This document shows positions 1 through 6,844 of a DNA stretch of 10,838 nucleotides, one piece after another. The stretch is from Deltaproteobacteria bacterium. Its GTDB lineage: Bacteria > Myxococcota_A > UBA9160 > JAFDET01. The stretch lies in the NCBI GenBank assembly GCA_019310195.1, contig JAFDET010000204.1:1-10838 (forward strand), read 5' to 3'. A program made the translations under genes and the position numbers. Within the stretch, counting starts at the first letter, position 1; each line of letters begins with the position of its first letter. The notes beneath the pieces are model-generated. The model was given only the letters and a program-made list of their open reading frames with translations, had not been told where the DNA came from and did not search any database.

Positions 1-70
1 AAGTAGGGTCAGTCACCGTGTCGATTCTTCGACGCGAATCGCCGGCAACTTGAGACAGGTGGGGTCAGTC
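1..70. repeat. Short repeat-like stretch at the end of the lipoprotein gene
   Basis: No gene is supported in bases 1-64. The 9-mer GGGTCAGTC occurs at 6-14 and again at 62-70. The second copy contains the stop codon of the lipoprotein gene (TCA at 65-67 on the plus strand). Between the copies, CGATTC (22-27) pairs with GAATCG (36-41) around an 8-nt loop. An outer imperfect pairing is possible between CACC/TGTC (14-17, 19-22) and GACA/GGTG (54-61). Direct repeats flanking a stem-loop resemble small extragenic palindromic elements, but two 9-bp copies are weak evidence. There is no T-run beside the stem, so it does not look like an intrinsic terminator. Confidence 0.3.
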
Positions 71-2146
71 CAGGGACACGATCTCGCCGTCCTGCACCGA
101 CAACAGGAAGGGTCGCTTCAAGGCATTCCCGTCGGGCTGGATGCTGGTGATCCCGGAGACGCCCGGGTGCCCGCGTACGGTGAGCAGGCCTTCGCGCACC
201 TCGGTCCGGGTCGTCAGGCCCCGCGCAAGCTGCACCAGCACCAGGTTCGTGGCGTCGAAGGTCTGTGCGGCCAACACGTCCGGCGCCTCGCCGAAGGCGG
301 CGACGTAGCGATCGCGGAACTCGCGCACGAAGGGGAAGCGGCTGTCGCCGAAGAAGCTCTCGGCGAAGATCGCTCCTTCCAGATGGCGGCCGCCCACGGA
401 CAGCAGGTCCGGATGGTTCCAGCCGCTCGGCCCGAGAAGCTGCACCTCTTGCACCTCGTGGAACGCAAGCTGGGGAGCGATCAGCGCGACCTTCTCGTAG
501 GCGTCGGCGATGAAGAGCGCGTCGAAGTCGACGATGGGCGGCAACGGCTCCTCGTCGGGCCCGGTGAGGGCGGCGGCCTCCTCGCGCAGCAGGGCAGCCT
601 CCTCGAGTCCGACGCGCTTGGCCCGATTCTGGAGCTTCTTGCGCTCGCGCAGCGCTTCCTTCTGCTCGTCATCGAGGAGCAGGTAACCCGCCAGGCGGCG
701 AATCGGCTCCCGGAAGTCCGTGGCGTCGGGGTCGTAGCGAGCCACGCCCACCACCTGGCCGCCTCGGGCTTCGACCGCGTCCCAGAAGAGGTTCTTCAGT
801 CCGCGCCCATAGGCATCGCGCGGGTGCAGGATTGCGAACCGCGCGGCACCCAGGTTCCCGACGGCGTGACCCGCGACCGCGTCCACCTCGGCCCGGGGCG
901 TCAGCGCCAGGCGGAAGGCGTAGCTTCGCTCCGCCGCAACGCGCTCGCGCGGTGTCAGCGCCAGGAGCGGCACGCCGGCGGCCTCGGCTGCGTCGGCCGC
1001 CGCCTCGGACGGATCCGAGAGCAGGGGGCCCACCACCGCCACCACCTCGGGATCGGCGGCGAGATCGGCCACCGCCACCGCCGCGGTTGCCGGGTCACCG
1101 CCGGAGTCGCGCACCCGCAGGCGCAACCCGCCCTCGCCGGCGCCGAAGATGTCGGCAGCCAGCATGGCGCCGCGTAGGCAAGCATCGCCGTAGCGCGCGA
1201 ACGGACCCGACAGCGGGAGCACGAGGCCCAGGGTTCCGCGTGCGCCGGCGATCTCGGGCGCCTGCAGCCGTGCGACCTCGGAGAACTCGGGAAGGGGCCC
1301 CATCAACGGCCCGGCCTCGCGCCGTGCGCGCACCCGCGCCGCCAGCGCCTCGCCCCCGGGATCGGCCTTGCGGGACGGCGTCAGGTCCCGGGCGCGAGCC
1401 AGCGCTTCTTCGGCGCCTGCCACGTCCCCGCCGGCCAGCCGGCGCTCGGCCAGACGCAGCCAGACGCGGTCCGCGGGCGGCGCCTTGCCCAAGCGGTCGG
1501 CCAGGTTCACGAGCTCCGGGGTGGTGAGGCCCGCAACGACCGCATCGATCTCGCGCAGCGCCGCCTCGCGCTGCACGCCGGAGCGCGCAGACGCCGCCAG
1601 CTGGCCGAGCCAGCGCAGCTGCCCGGCCCGGTCGCCCCGGGCCCCCGCGGCCTGAGCCAGTAGCCGGTAGGCCTCGGCTCGCTCCTCCTGCGGCAGCCGA
1701 CTGGGCCGGATCGCGGACGCGACGCGATAGGCGTCATCCATGCGCCCGGCGTCCCGCTCCAGCCGAGCCAGCGCCAGCCGAATCGAGTCGACCCGGGGCC
1801 CGCGCGGCTGGGCTCGCAGGGCCGACTGGAGCGACCGGGCCGCGCCCTTCGCGTTGCCGCGCTCAACACGCAGCCGCGCGAGCTCCAGCGCGGCATCGCC
1901 CAGCCGCTCGGCGTCGGAATTTGCGCGCAGGTAGGCAGCCAGCGCGGCCTCACCGGCCGCCGCGTCGCTGGCGGCCAGGGCGACCGCGTTGTCATAGGCC
2001 GCGTCCTGCGGCGCCGGAGCGTGTCCGGGGGGCGCCGCGCAGGCCAGGGCCAGCGCAAGCAACGCGACGGCGGCGAGGCCGCCCCTACCCGAAGAGGTCG
2101 CGGAGCTTCTCCATGAAGCCCCTCGACACCGGTGACACCTCGGCAC
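65..2146 (-). CDS. TPR and periplasmic-binding-fold lipoprotein, LpoA/YraM-like (penicillin-binding protein activator type)
   Basis: Predicted envelope lipoprotein of 693 residues. The GTG start at 2146 is chosen because GGAGG lies 6 nt upstream. It gives an Arg-rich n-region, a hydrophobic segment LAAVALLALALA and a lipobox-type Cys36. The other nearby in-frame start, TTG at 2062, would leave only 7 residues before the Cys. Residues about 50-280 are Ala/Leu/Arg-rich helical repeats of TPR type. From about residue 304 (GTLGLVLPLSGPFARYG) the rest is a type-1 periplasmic binding protein fold, as in amino-acid ABC receptors and LpoA. A charged helical insert rich in Glu, Lys and Arg sits at about 488-537. 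Proteins of this architecture are annotated as penicillin-binding protein activators, and in E. coli LpoA stimulates PBP1a. No permease genes are adjacent, which argues against a transport role. Residue +2 after the Cys is Ala, compatible with outer-membrane sorting. The fold is well supported; the PBP-activating role is inference. Confidence 0.75.
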   Translation of the reverse strand: MPRCHRCRGASWRSSATSSGRGGLAAVALLALALACAAPPGHAPAPQDAAYDNAVALAASDAAAGEAALAAYLRANSDAERLGDAALELARLRVERGNAKGAARSLQSALRAQPRGPRVDSIRLALARLERDAGRMDDAYRVASAIRPSRLPQEERAEAYRLLAQAAGARGDRAGQLRWLGQLAASARSGVQREAALREIDAVVAGLTTPELVNLADRLGKAPPADRVWLRLAERRLAGGDVAGAEEALARARDLTPSRKADPGGEALAARVRARREAGPLMGPLPEFSEVARLQAPEIAGARGTLGLVLPLSGPFARYGDACLRGAMLAADIFGAGEGGLRLRVRDSGGDPATAAVAVADLAADPEVVAVVGPLLSDPSEAAADAAEAAGVPLLALTPRERVAAERSYAFRLALTPRAEVDAVAGHAVGNLGAARFAILHPRDAYGRGLKNLFWDAVEARGGQVVGVARYDPDATDFREPIRRLAGYLLLDDEQKEALRERKKLQNRAKRVGLEEAALLREEAAALTGPDEEPLPPIVDFDALFIADAYEKVALIAPQLAFHEVQEVQLLGPSGWNHPDLLSVGGRHLEGAIFAESFFGDSRFPFVREFRDRYVAAFGEAPDVLAAQTFDATNLVLVQLARGLTTRTEVREGLLTVRGHPGVSGITSIQPDGNALKRPFLLSVQDGEIVSLD

Positions 2147-3212
2147 CGCATTCCTCCGCGAACTCTTCGAGCAGCTGGCGCGCCCGGGGCGAGAGCCTGG
2201 TGGGAACCTCGACGAAGATCTGCACGAACTGGTCCCCGCGGCCACTCTGGTGGACGCTCGGAAGCCCCTTGCCGCGCAGCCGGAGCACCTTGCCGCTCTG
2301 GGTGCCCTCGGGCACGCGCACCTGGACCTTGCCCTCGAGGGTGGGCACCTCCACCTCGCCGCCGAACACGGCGCTGCTGAAGGGGATGGGAACCTCGCAG
2401 TGGATCTCCTGGCCGTCGCGCTCGAAGAGCGTGTGACGCGCGATGGAGATCACCACGTACAGGTCGCCGGGCGGACCGCCCGCGATGCCCGCCTCGCCTT
2501 CACCGGCGACGCGCAGCCGCATGCCTTCTTCGACGCCCGGCGGAACCCGGACACTGATCTTCTGCTCGCCTTCCACACGGCCGGCCCCGCGGCAGTCGGG
2601 GCAGCGGTGGCGCACGATTTCGCCCTGCCCGCCGCAGGCGTCGCACGGCCGGCTGATGCGGAAGAAGCCCTGCTGCAGGATGACCTGCCCGCTGCCGGCG
2701 CAGGTTCCGCAACGCTCGGGTTGGGTTCCCGGCTCGGCACCGTTTCCGTCGCAGGTCGCGCAGGACCGCGTCTTGGGCAGCTTGAGCTGGGCTTCCATAC
2801 CCTCGAGGACGTCCTCGAGCCGGATCTCCAGGTTGTAGCGGAGGTCGGCGCCGCGCTGGCCGCGTCCGCGCCGGCGCCCACCGCGCGGCCCGCGGCCGCC
2901 GAAGAGATCGCCGAACAGGTCGTTGAAGACGTCGGAGAATCCGCCCAGGTCACCGACGTCGAAACCGCCCGGTCCGGCGCCGTCGCCGCCCAGCCCGGCG
3001 AAGCCGAAGCGGTCGTAGGCCCGGCGCTTCTCCGGATCGGAGAGCACCGCATAGGCCTCGGACGCTTCCTTGAAGCGCTCCTCGGCATCGGGATCGTCGG
3101 GGTTCCGGTCCGGGTGGTACTGAAGGGCCAGCTTCCGGTAGGCCTTCTTCAGCTGCTCGTCGGACGTTCCCCGTTCCACGCCGAGTACTTGGTAGTAGTC
3201 CCGCTTCGACAC
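2085..3212 (-). CDS. dnaJ: Chaperone DnaJ (Hsp40, type I)
   Basis: J-domain co-chaperone that delivers unfolded clients to DnaK and stimulates its ATPase; cytoplasmic. At 375 residues it has the normal length. Domains in order are a J domain at 1-70 (DYYQVLGV, HPD at 33-35), a Gly/Phe-rich linker at about 72-112 ending in an Arg-rich run, a zinc domain with four CxxCxGxG motifs (C151, C168, C190 and C204 begin them), and C-terminal substrate-binding beta domains at about 215-345. All eight zinc cysteines are present, so this is a full type I DnaJ and not CbpA. The start is GTG at 3212, giving MSKRDYYQVLG. The upstream sequence is pyrimidine-rich with no clear Shine-Dalgarno, so translation may rely on coupling to or reinitiation from dnaK, 60 nt upstream. 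Its last 62 nt overlap the lipoprotein gene. Confidence 0.98.
   Translation of the reverse strand: MSKRDYYQVLGVERGTSDEQLKKAYRKLALQYHPDRNPDDPDAEERFKEASEAYAVLSDPEKRRAYDRFGFAGLGGDGAGPGGFDVGDLGGFSDVFNDLFGDLFGGRGPRGGRRRGRGQRGADLRYNLEIRLEDVLEGMEAQLKLPKTRSCATCDGNGAEPGTQPERCGTCAGSGQVILQQGFFRISRPCDACGGQGEIVRHRCPDCRGAGRVEGEQKISVRVPPGVEEGMRLRVAGEGEAGIAGGPPGDLYVVISIARHTLFERDGQEIHCEVPIPFSSAVFGGEVEVPTLEGKVQVRVPEGTQSGKVLRLRGKGLPSVHQSGRGDQFVQIFVEVPTRLSPRARQLLEEFAEECGAEVSPVSRGFMEKLRDLFG
2153..2157 (-). promoter_or_regulatory. Ribosome binding site of the lipoprotein gene, inside dnaJ
   Basis: On the minus strand GGAGG is followed by a 6-nt spacer and GTG at 2146. This is the best Shine-Dalgarno match of any gene in the window, and it lies in the dnaJ codons for the peptide EECG. 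It decides the start, because reading frame and signal peptide alone leave the N-terminus ambiguous. Confidence 0.6.
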
Positions 3213-3247
3213 GGACGGGAGGGTAGCGGGCGCAGCAGCGAGCGGGG

Positions 3248-3274
3248 AGCCCGCGGCCAGGGGCGCTGCGGGCT
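3248..3274 (-). other. Stem-loop spanning the dnaK stop codon, dnaK-dnaJ gap
   Basis: AGCCCGC (3248-3254) pairs perfectly with GCGGGCT (3268-3274). The stem continues with one G-T and two G-C pairs to 3257/3265, leaving a 7-nt loop. It covers two of the three bases of the dnaK stop codon (TAG, 3273-3275). The downstream minus-strand sequence has no T-run, so it is not a classical terminator. It could reduce readthrough or mark an RNA-processing site between dnaK and dnaJ. In GC-rich DNA such a stem may also arise by chance. Confidence 0.4.
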
Positions 3275-5096
3275 ACTCGCCTCCGTCGGCCCCGAGGGTC
3301 TCGTACATCTTCTCGGTCATCTTGTACGAGAGGTCCGAGAGGTCCTCGACGGCACCGCGCAGGACCTCGATGTCGTCGCCCTGGAGGGCGCCTTCGGCCG
3401 CCACCAGCGCATTCTCGAGATCGTCGCGCTCGTCTTCGGAGAGGTGGTCGCCGAACTCGGCCAGCGTGCGGCGGGTGGAGTAGACCAGCCCACTGCCGTT
3501 GTTGCACAGCTCCGCCAGCTCAGCGCGACCCTGGTCCTCGGCGGCGTGGGCCTCGGCGTCCTTGAGGAGCTCGTCAACCTGGGTCTCGCTGAGTCCACTG
3601 GCAGCCGACACACCGATCTCCTGCTTCTTGCCCGTACCCAGGTCCTTGGCCGAGACGTTCACGACACCGTCGGTATCGATGTCGAAGGTCACTTCGATCT
3701 GGGGCACACCCCGCGGCGCCGGAGGGACGTCCACCAGCTCGAAGCGGCCGAGCGTCATGTTGTCATTGGCCATGGCGCGCTCGCCCTGGAGCACGTGGAT
3801 GCGCACCACGCTCTGGTTGTCCTCGGAGGTCGAGAACACCTGACCCTTCTTGGTGGGGATCGTGGTGTTCTTCTCGATGATCTTGGTGAAGACGCCGCCC
3901 AGCGTCTCCACACCCAGGGACAGGGGCGTCACGTCGAGCAGCAGTACGTCCTGGACGTCGCCCTTGAGAACACCGCCCTGGATCGCCGCACCGACCGCAA
4001 CCACCTCGTCGGGGTTCACGCCCTTGCGCGGCGCCTGCCCGAAGATCTCGGCCACCTTCTCCTGGATCCGCGGCATGCGCGTCATGCCGCCCACCAGGAC
4101 CACCTCGTCCACCTGATCCCGGGAAAGCCCGGCGTCGGTAATCGCGATTTCGCAAGGCTCCACGAGCTGGCCGATCAGGTCCGCCACCAGCGACTCGAAG
4201 GTCTCGCGAGTGAGGCTCATGTGCAGGTGCTTGGGGCCTTCGGCGTCGGCCGCCAGGAACGGAAGGTTGATGTCGGTGGCGGTGGCGGAGGAGAGCTCGT
4301 GCTTGGCGCGCTCGGCCGCCTCCTTGAGGCGCTGCAGCGCCATGTTGTCGCCGGACACGTCGATTCCGGTCTCGTCCAGGAACGCCTTCATCAGGTGCTC
4401 GACCAGACGCTGGTCGAAGTCCTCGCCGCCCAGGTAGGTATTGCCGTTGGTGCTCTTCACCTCGAAGACGCCGTCGCCCATCTCGAGGATCGAGATATCG
4501 AAAGTGCCTCCACCCAGGTCGAAGACGGCCACCTTCTTCTGTGACGAGTCCTCCAGCCCGTAGGCCAGGGCGGCAGCGGTCGGCTCGTTGATGATGCGAA
4601 GAACGTTGAGGCCGGCGATCTTGCCCGCCTCCTTCGTCGCCTGGCGCTGTGCGTCGTTGAAGTAGGCCGGAACGGTGATCACCACCTCGGTGACGGGCTC
4701 GCCCAGAAAGTCCGAGGCTGTCTCCCGCATCTTCTGCAGGATCACCGACGAAATTTCCTGGGGAGACGCCAGGCGATCGCGCACCCGCACCCAGGCGTCG
4801 CCGTTCTCGGACGCTTCGACGGGGAAGGGCGCGATCCCGATGAAGCGCGAGACCTCTTCGCTTTCGAGCTTGCGCCCGATCAGGCGCTTGACGGCGAACA
4901 GGGTGTGCTCGGGGTTCGTGACCGCCTGGCGCTTGGCGATCTGCCCGACGAGCTTCTCGCCGGACTCGGTGAAGGCCACCATGGAGGGCGTGGTGCGCGC
5001 GCCCTCCGCGTTGGCGATGACCTCGGGGTTCCCCCCCTCGATCACGGCCACACACGAGTTGGTGGTTCCGAGATCGATCCCGATGACCTTGCCCAT
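3273..5096 (-). CDS. dnaK: Chaperone DnaK (Hsp70)
   Basis: ATP-dependent Hsp70 chaperone, cytoplasmic, working with DnaJ and GrpE encoded beside it. The ATG at 5096 gives MGKVIGIDLGTTNSC, the canonical N-terminus. A GTG at 5129 would add 11 residues not expected in the family. The nucleotide-binding domain spans about 1-383 with IDLGTTNS (6-13), K70 in FAVKRLIGR, E171 in NEPTAAALAYG, VFDLGGGTFD (191-200) and LVGGMTRMP (334-342). The interdomain linker VLLLDVTPLSLG follows at 384-395. The substrate-binding beta domain has PPAPRGVPQIEVTFDID near 458-474, followed by a helical lid. The protein has 607 residues against about 610-640 for most homologues. It ends ten or so residues after the lid (ETLGADGGE), without the usual acidic tail ending in an EEVK-type motif. 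The Shine-Dalgarno is weak: a G-run 11 nt upstream. Confidence 0.98.
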   Translation of the reverse strand: MGKVIGIDLGTTNSCVAVIEGGNPEVIANAEGARTTPSMVAFTESGEKLVGQIAKRQAVTNPEHTLFAVKRLIGRKLESEEVSRFIGIAPFPVEASENGDAWVRVRDRLASPQEISSVILQKMRETASDFLGEPVTEVVITVPAYFNDAQRQATKEAGKIAGLNVLRIINEPTAAALAYGLEDSSQKKVAVFDLGGGTFDISILEMGDGVFEVKSTNGNTYLGGEDFDQRLVEHLMKAFLDETGIDVSGDNMALQRLKEAAERAKHELSSATATDINLPFLAADAEGPKHLHMSLTRETFESLVADLIGQLVEPCEIAITDAGLSRDQVDEVVLVGGMTRMPRIQEKVAEIFGQAPRKGVNPDEVVAVGAAIQGGVLKGDVQDVLLLDVTPLSLGVETLGGVFTKIIEKNTTIPTKKGQVFSTSEDNQSVVRIHVLQGERAMANDNMTLGRFELVDVPPAPRGVPQIEVTFDIDTDGVVNVSAKDLGTGKKQEIGVSAASGLSETQVDELLKDAEAHAAEDQGRAELAELCNNGSGLVYSTRRTLAEFGDHLSEDERDDLENALVAAEGALQGDDIEVLRGAVEDLSDLSYKMTEKMYETLGADGGE

Positions 5097-5104
5097 GCCG
5101 TCGC

Positions 5105-5123
5105 CGGCCCCCCATCCGGGCCG
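5105..5123 (-). other. Small hairpin over the G-run upstream of dnaK
   Basis: In the 42-nt grpE-dnaK gap, CGGCCC (5105-5110) pairs with GGGCCG (5118-5123) around a 7-nt loop. On the minus strand the G-run at 5113-5108, the only candidate ribosome binding site for dnaK, lies partly in this stem. It might act as a temperature-sensitive lid on translation. A 6-bp GC stem is common by chance here, so this is speculative. Confidence 0.2.
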
Positions 5124-5138
5124 CCGCACGACCCGGGA

Positions 5139-5789
5139 CTAGCCGTCCTCGCTCTTCTCCTCTCCGGAGCCCTCGCCGGGACCTCCGGAGACCACCACCC
5201 GGGCCGGCCTCAGCAGCCGGTCCCGGAGCCGATAACCCTTCTGAAACACCTGCATCACGGTGTTCGCGGGCGCCGACTCATCAATCTGTTGCGTCATCGC
5301 CTCGTGGACCGCCGGATCGAAGGTCTGGCCTTCCGCCTCGATGGCCGCCAGTCCGTACTGCTCGAGAGCCCCCAGCAGCTCTCGAAGCACGAGCTCGACA
5401 CCCTGCAAGAGTCCTTCCAAGTCCCCGGTCTGGCTACCCCGAGCATGCTCGATGGCGCGCTCCAGGTTATCGACCGTCGGCAGGAGATCCTTGACGATAT
5501 TCTGGTTGCCGTAGCGGAACGCCTCCTCCTTCTCCTTGAGGGTCCGCTTGCGGAAGTTCTCGAAGTCGGCCTGGAGGCGCAGAAGCCGGTCGTGCAGCTC
5601 GGCGGTTTCGCCCTCGCCGGCCGGCTGGCGACGCTCCACTTCGCGGGCCTCGACCGCCTCCATGGCCTCGCGCATGGCCTCTTCCAGCTCGGGGTTGGGC
5701 GCCAAGGAGCCGCCCTCGGCCTCCTCGGACAGGGACTCCCAGCCTTCGGTTCCTTCCGCGGCCTCGAGATCGTTCTTTTTCTGGCTCAC
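5139..5789 (-). CDS. grpE: Nucleotide exchange factor GrpE
   Basis: GrpE releases ADP from DnaK, allowing client release; it is a cytoplasmic homodimer. At 216 residues it has the usual length. Residues 1-60 are acidic and low in complexity, as in many GrpE proteins. A long alpha-helical coiled coil follows at about 62-115 (LHDRLLRLQADFENFRKRTL, then DLLPTVDNLERA). A C-terminal beta domain carries the GrpE signature around FDPAVHEAM (157-165) and GYRLRDRLLRPARVVV (185-200). The tail is again acidic. The start is GTG at 5789, which overlaps the hrcA TGA stop in the tetramer GTGA, so translation is probably coupled to hrcA. The stop lies 42 nt before dnaK. Confidence 0.97.
   Translation of the reverse strand: MSQKKNDLEAAEGTEGWESLSEEAEGGSLAPNPELEEAMREAMEAVEAREVERRQPAGEGETAELHDRLLRLQADFENFRKRTLKEKEEAFRYGNQNIVKDLLPTVDNLERAIEHARGSQTGDLEGLLQGVELVLRELLGALEQYGLAAIEAEGQTFDPAVHEAMTQQIDESAPANTVMQVFQKGYRLRDRLLRPARVVVSGGPGEGSGEEKSEDG
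5786..5789 (-). promoter_or_regulatory. GTGA stop/start overlap coupling hrcA and grpE
   Basis: On the minus strand bases 5789-5786 read GTGA. GTG opens grpE and TGA closes hrcA. Such 4-nt overlaps typically give termination-reinitiation coupling, tying GrpE output to translation of its own repressor gene. The upstream sequence has only a loose GGAGAAG about 7-13 nt away. Confidence 0.8.
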
Positions 5790-6787
5790 GCCACCATCTT
5801 CTCCGCAACCAGCTCCGAGAGGAGCTCTACCAGCGGAACCACCCGCGGATAATCCATTCGACTGGGGCCTAGGGGCGCCGTGACCACAGCGCAGTCGCGA
5901 AGCTCCGGAAGTCCCACCTCGCCACCGAAGGTCACGGCCACACCGGGTTGCTCCAGCACCCGGTCCAGGAAGGTCAGCAGCGCCTCCCGCGCCTCCACCG
6001 CCAGCAGCAGCCCGCGCACGCGCTCGGGATCGTGGAACTCCGGCTGCTCCAGCACCGGCGTGCGCGACGAGAGCAGCACGTCACCGCGCGCGCGGGCCTC
6101 GCCGGTCAGCGCGCGCACCGCCGCCAGCAGGGTTCGATGCTGCAGCTCCGCCGCGCGGCCGCGCAGCCGCTCGCGCTCGACCTCGAGGAGCTCGCGCAGC
6201 TCGAGCAGCGAGTGCCCGCCCAGGCGCTGATTGAACTCGGCCTCGATGCGCTCCAGCTCGGCTTGTGCCCCGGACCGGTCGTCATTCAGGATGCGCTGGT
6301 AGGCGGCGCCCGAGAGCGACACCAGCACGACGAGCACGCGTTCGCGGGACAGGCGGATCAGGCTCACGTGGCGCAACGCTACCCGGTCCAGGCGGGGCAG
6401 TACCGCAAACCCCAGCTGACGGGTGCGCTCCGCCAGCACGGTCGAGGCCGCCTCGAGCGGATCGTCGACACCGAGCTCACCCATCTGCATGGCGATCGTG
6501 CGGCGCTCCCAACCGACGACGTCGTGCGCGCGCATCAGCTCGTCCACGAACAGGCGCAGGCCCTGCTCGGTGGGAAGCCGGCCCGCCGACGCATGCGGCT
6601 GCTCGATCAGACCCAGCTCCGCCAGCTCCGCCATGGTGTTGCGAATCGACGCCGAGGAGAGCTTCACCGACAGCGTCTGAGAAAGGGTCGCCGAGCCTAC
6701 CGGGGCCGCCGCGCCCACGTAGGCGCGCACCAGAGCTCGCAGCACGGTCTGCTGTCGCTCGGACAGAGGGAGACGAGATTTCTGCAC
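5786..6787 (-). CDS. hrcA: Heat-inducible transcription repressor HrcA
   Basis: HrcA binds the CIRCE operator and represses chaperone operons; it needs GroEL for activity, so misfolded protein relieves repression. The 333-residue protein has an N-terminal winged helix (residues about 5-80) with SSASIRNTMAELAELGLIEQ (44-63) and the family motif HASAGRLPTEQG (65-76). A GAF-like middle domain and a dimerisation region follow. The C-terminus carries LGPSRMDYPRVVPLVELL (306-323), the typical HrcA ending. The GTG start at 6787 gives MQKSRLPLSERQ, the expected N-terminus; a G-run about 6 nt upstream is the only ribosome-site candidate. It lies 53 nt after hemW and overlaps grpE by 4 nt. No CIRCE palindrome is visible upstream, so its targets may lie elsewhere, for example at groESL. 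Confidence 0.97.
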   Translation of the reverse strand: MQKSRLPLSERQQTVLRALVRAYVGAAAPVGSATLSQTLSVKLSSASIRNTMAELAELGLIEQPHASAGRLPTEQGLRLFVDELMRAHDVVGWERRTIAMQMGELGVDDPLEAASTVLAERTRQLGFAVLPRLDRVALRHVSLIRLSRERVLVVLVSLSGAAYQRILNDDRSGAQAELERIEAEFNQRLGGHSLLELRELLEVERERLRGRAAELQHRTLLAAVRALTGEARARGDVLLSSRTPVLEQPEFHDPERVRGLLLAVEAREALLTFLDRVLEQPGVAVTFGGEVGLPELRDCAVVTAPLGPSRMDYPRVVPLVELLSELVAEKMVA

Positions 6788-6844
6788 GGAAAACCCCGCG
6801 AAATCGACGAGTTATGGAGTACCACCGGTTCGGCTGCGCGTCAA
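6788..6844 (-). promoter_or_regulatory. hemW-hrcA gap with a weak promoter candidate
   Basis: The 53-nt gap is slightly AT-richer than its surroundings. On the minus strand TTGACG (6844-6839), overlapping the hemW stop codon, matches a sigma-70 -35 box. At 17 nt spacing the -10 position reads TACTCC, a poor match; a better CATAAC (6816-6811) sits 22 nt away, which is too far. No sigma-32 type pair and no TTAGCACTC/GAGTGCTAA inverted repeat is present. The operon may be transcribed from here or from upstream of hemW. Confidence 0.2.

Noticed and set aside
1..6. AAG TAG as the end of a plus-strand gene entering the window
   Set aside because: One codon plus a stop cannot be told from chance.
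2250..4544. Long plus-strand open frame of 764 codons antisense to dnaJ and dnaK
   Set aside because: It mirrors codon positions of two well-conserved genes in GC-rich DNA and shows no domain, signal or ribosome site. Antisense frames over hsp70 genes are a known source of false annotations.
5097..5129. GTG start 11 codons upstream of the dnaK ATG
   Set aside because: DnaK proteins begin with the MGKVIGIDLG-type strand; the extra Gly/Arg/Trp residues are not expected.
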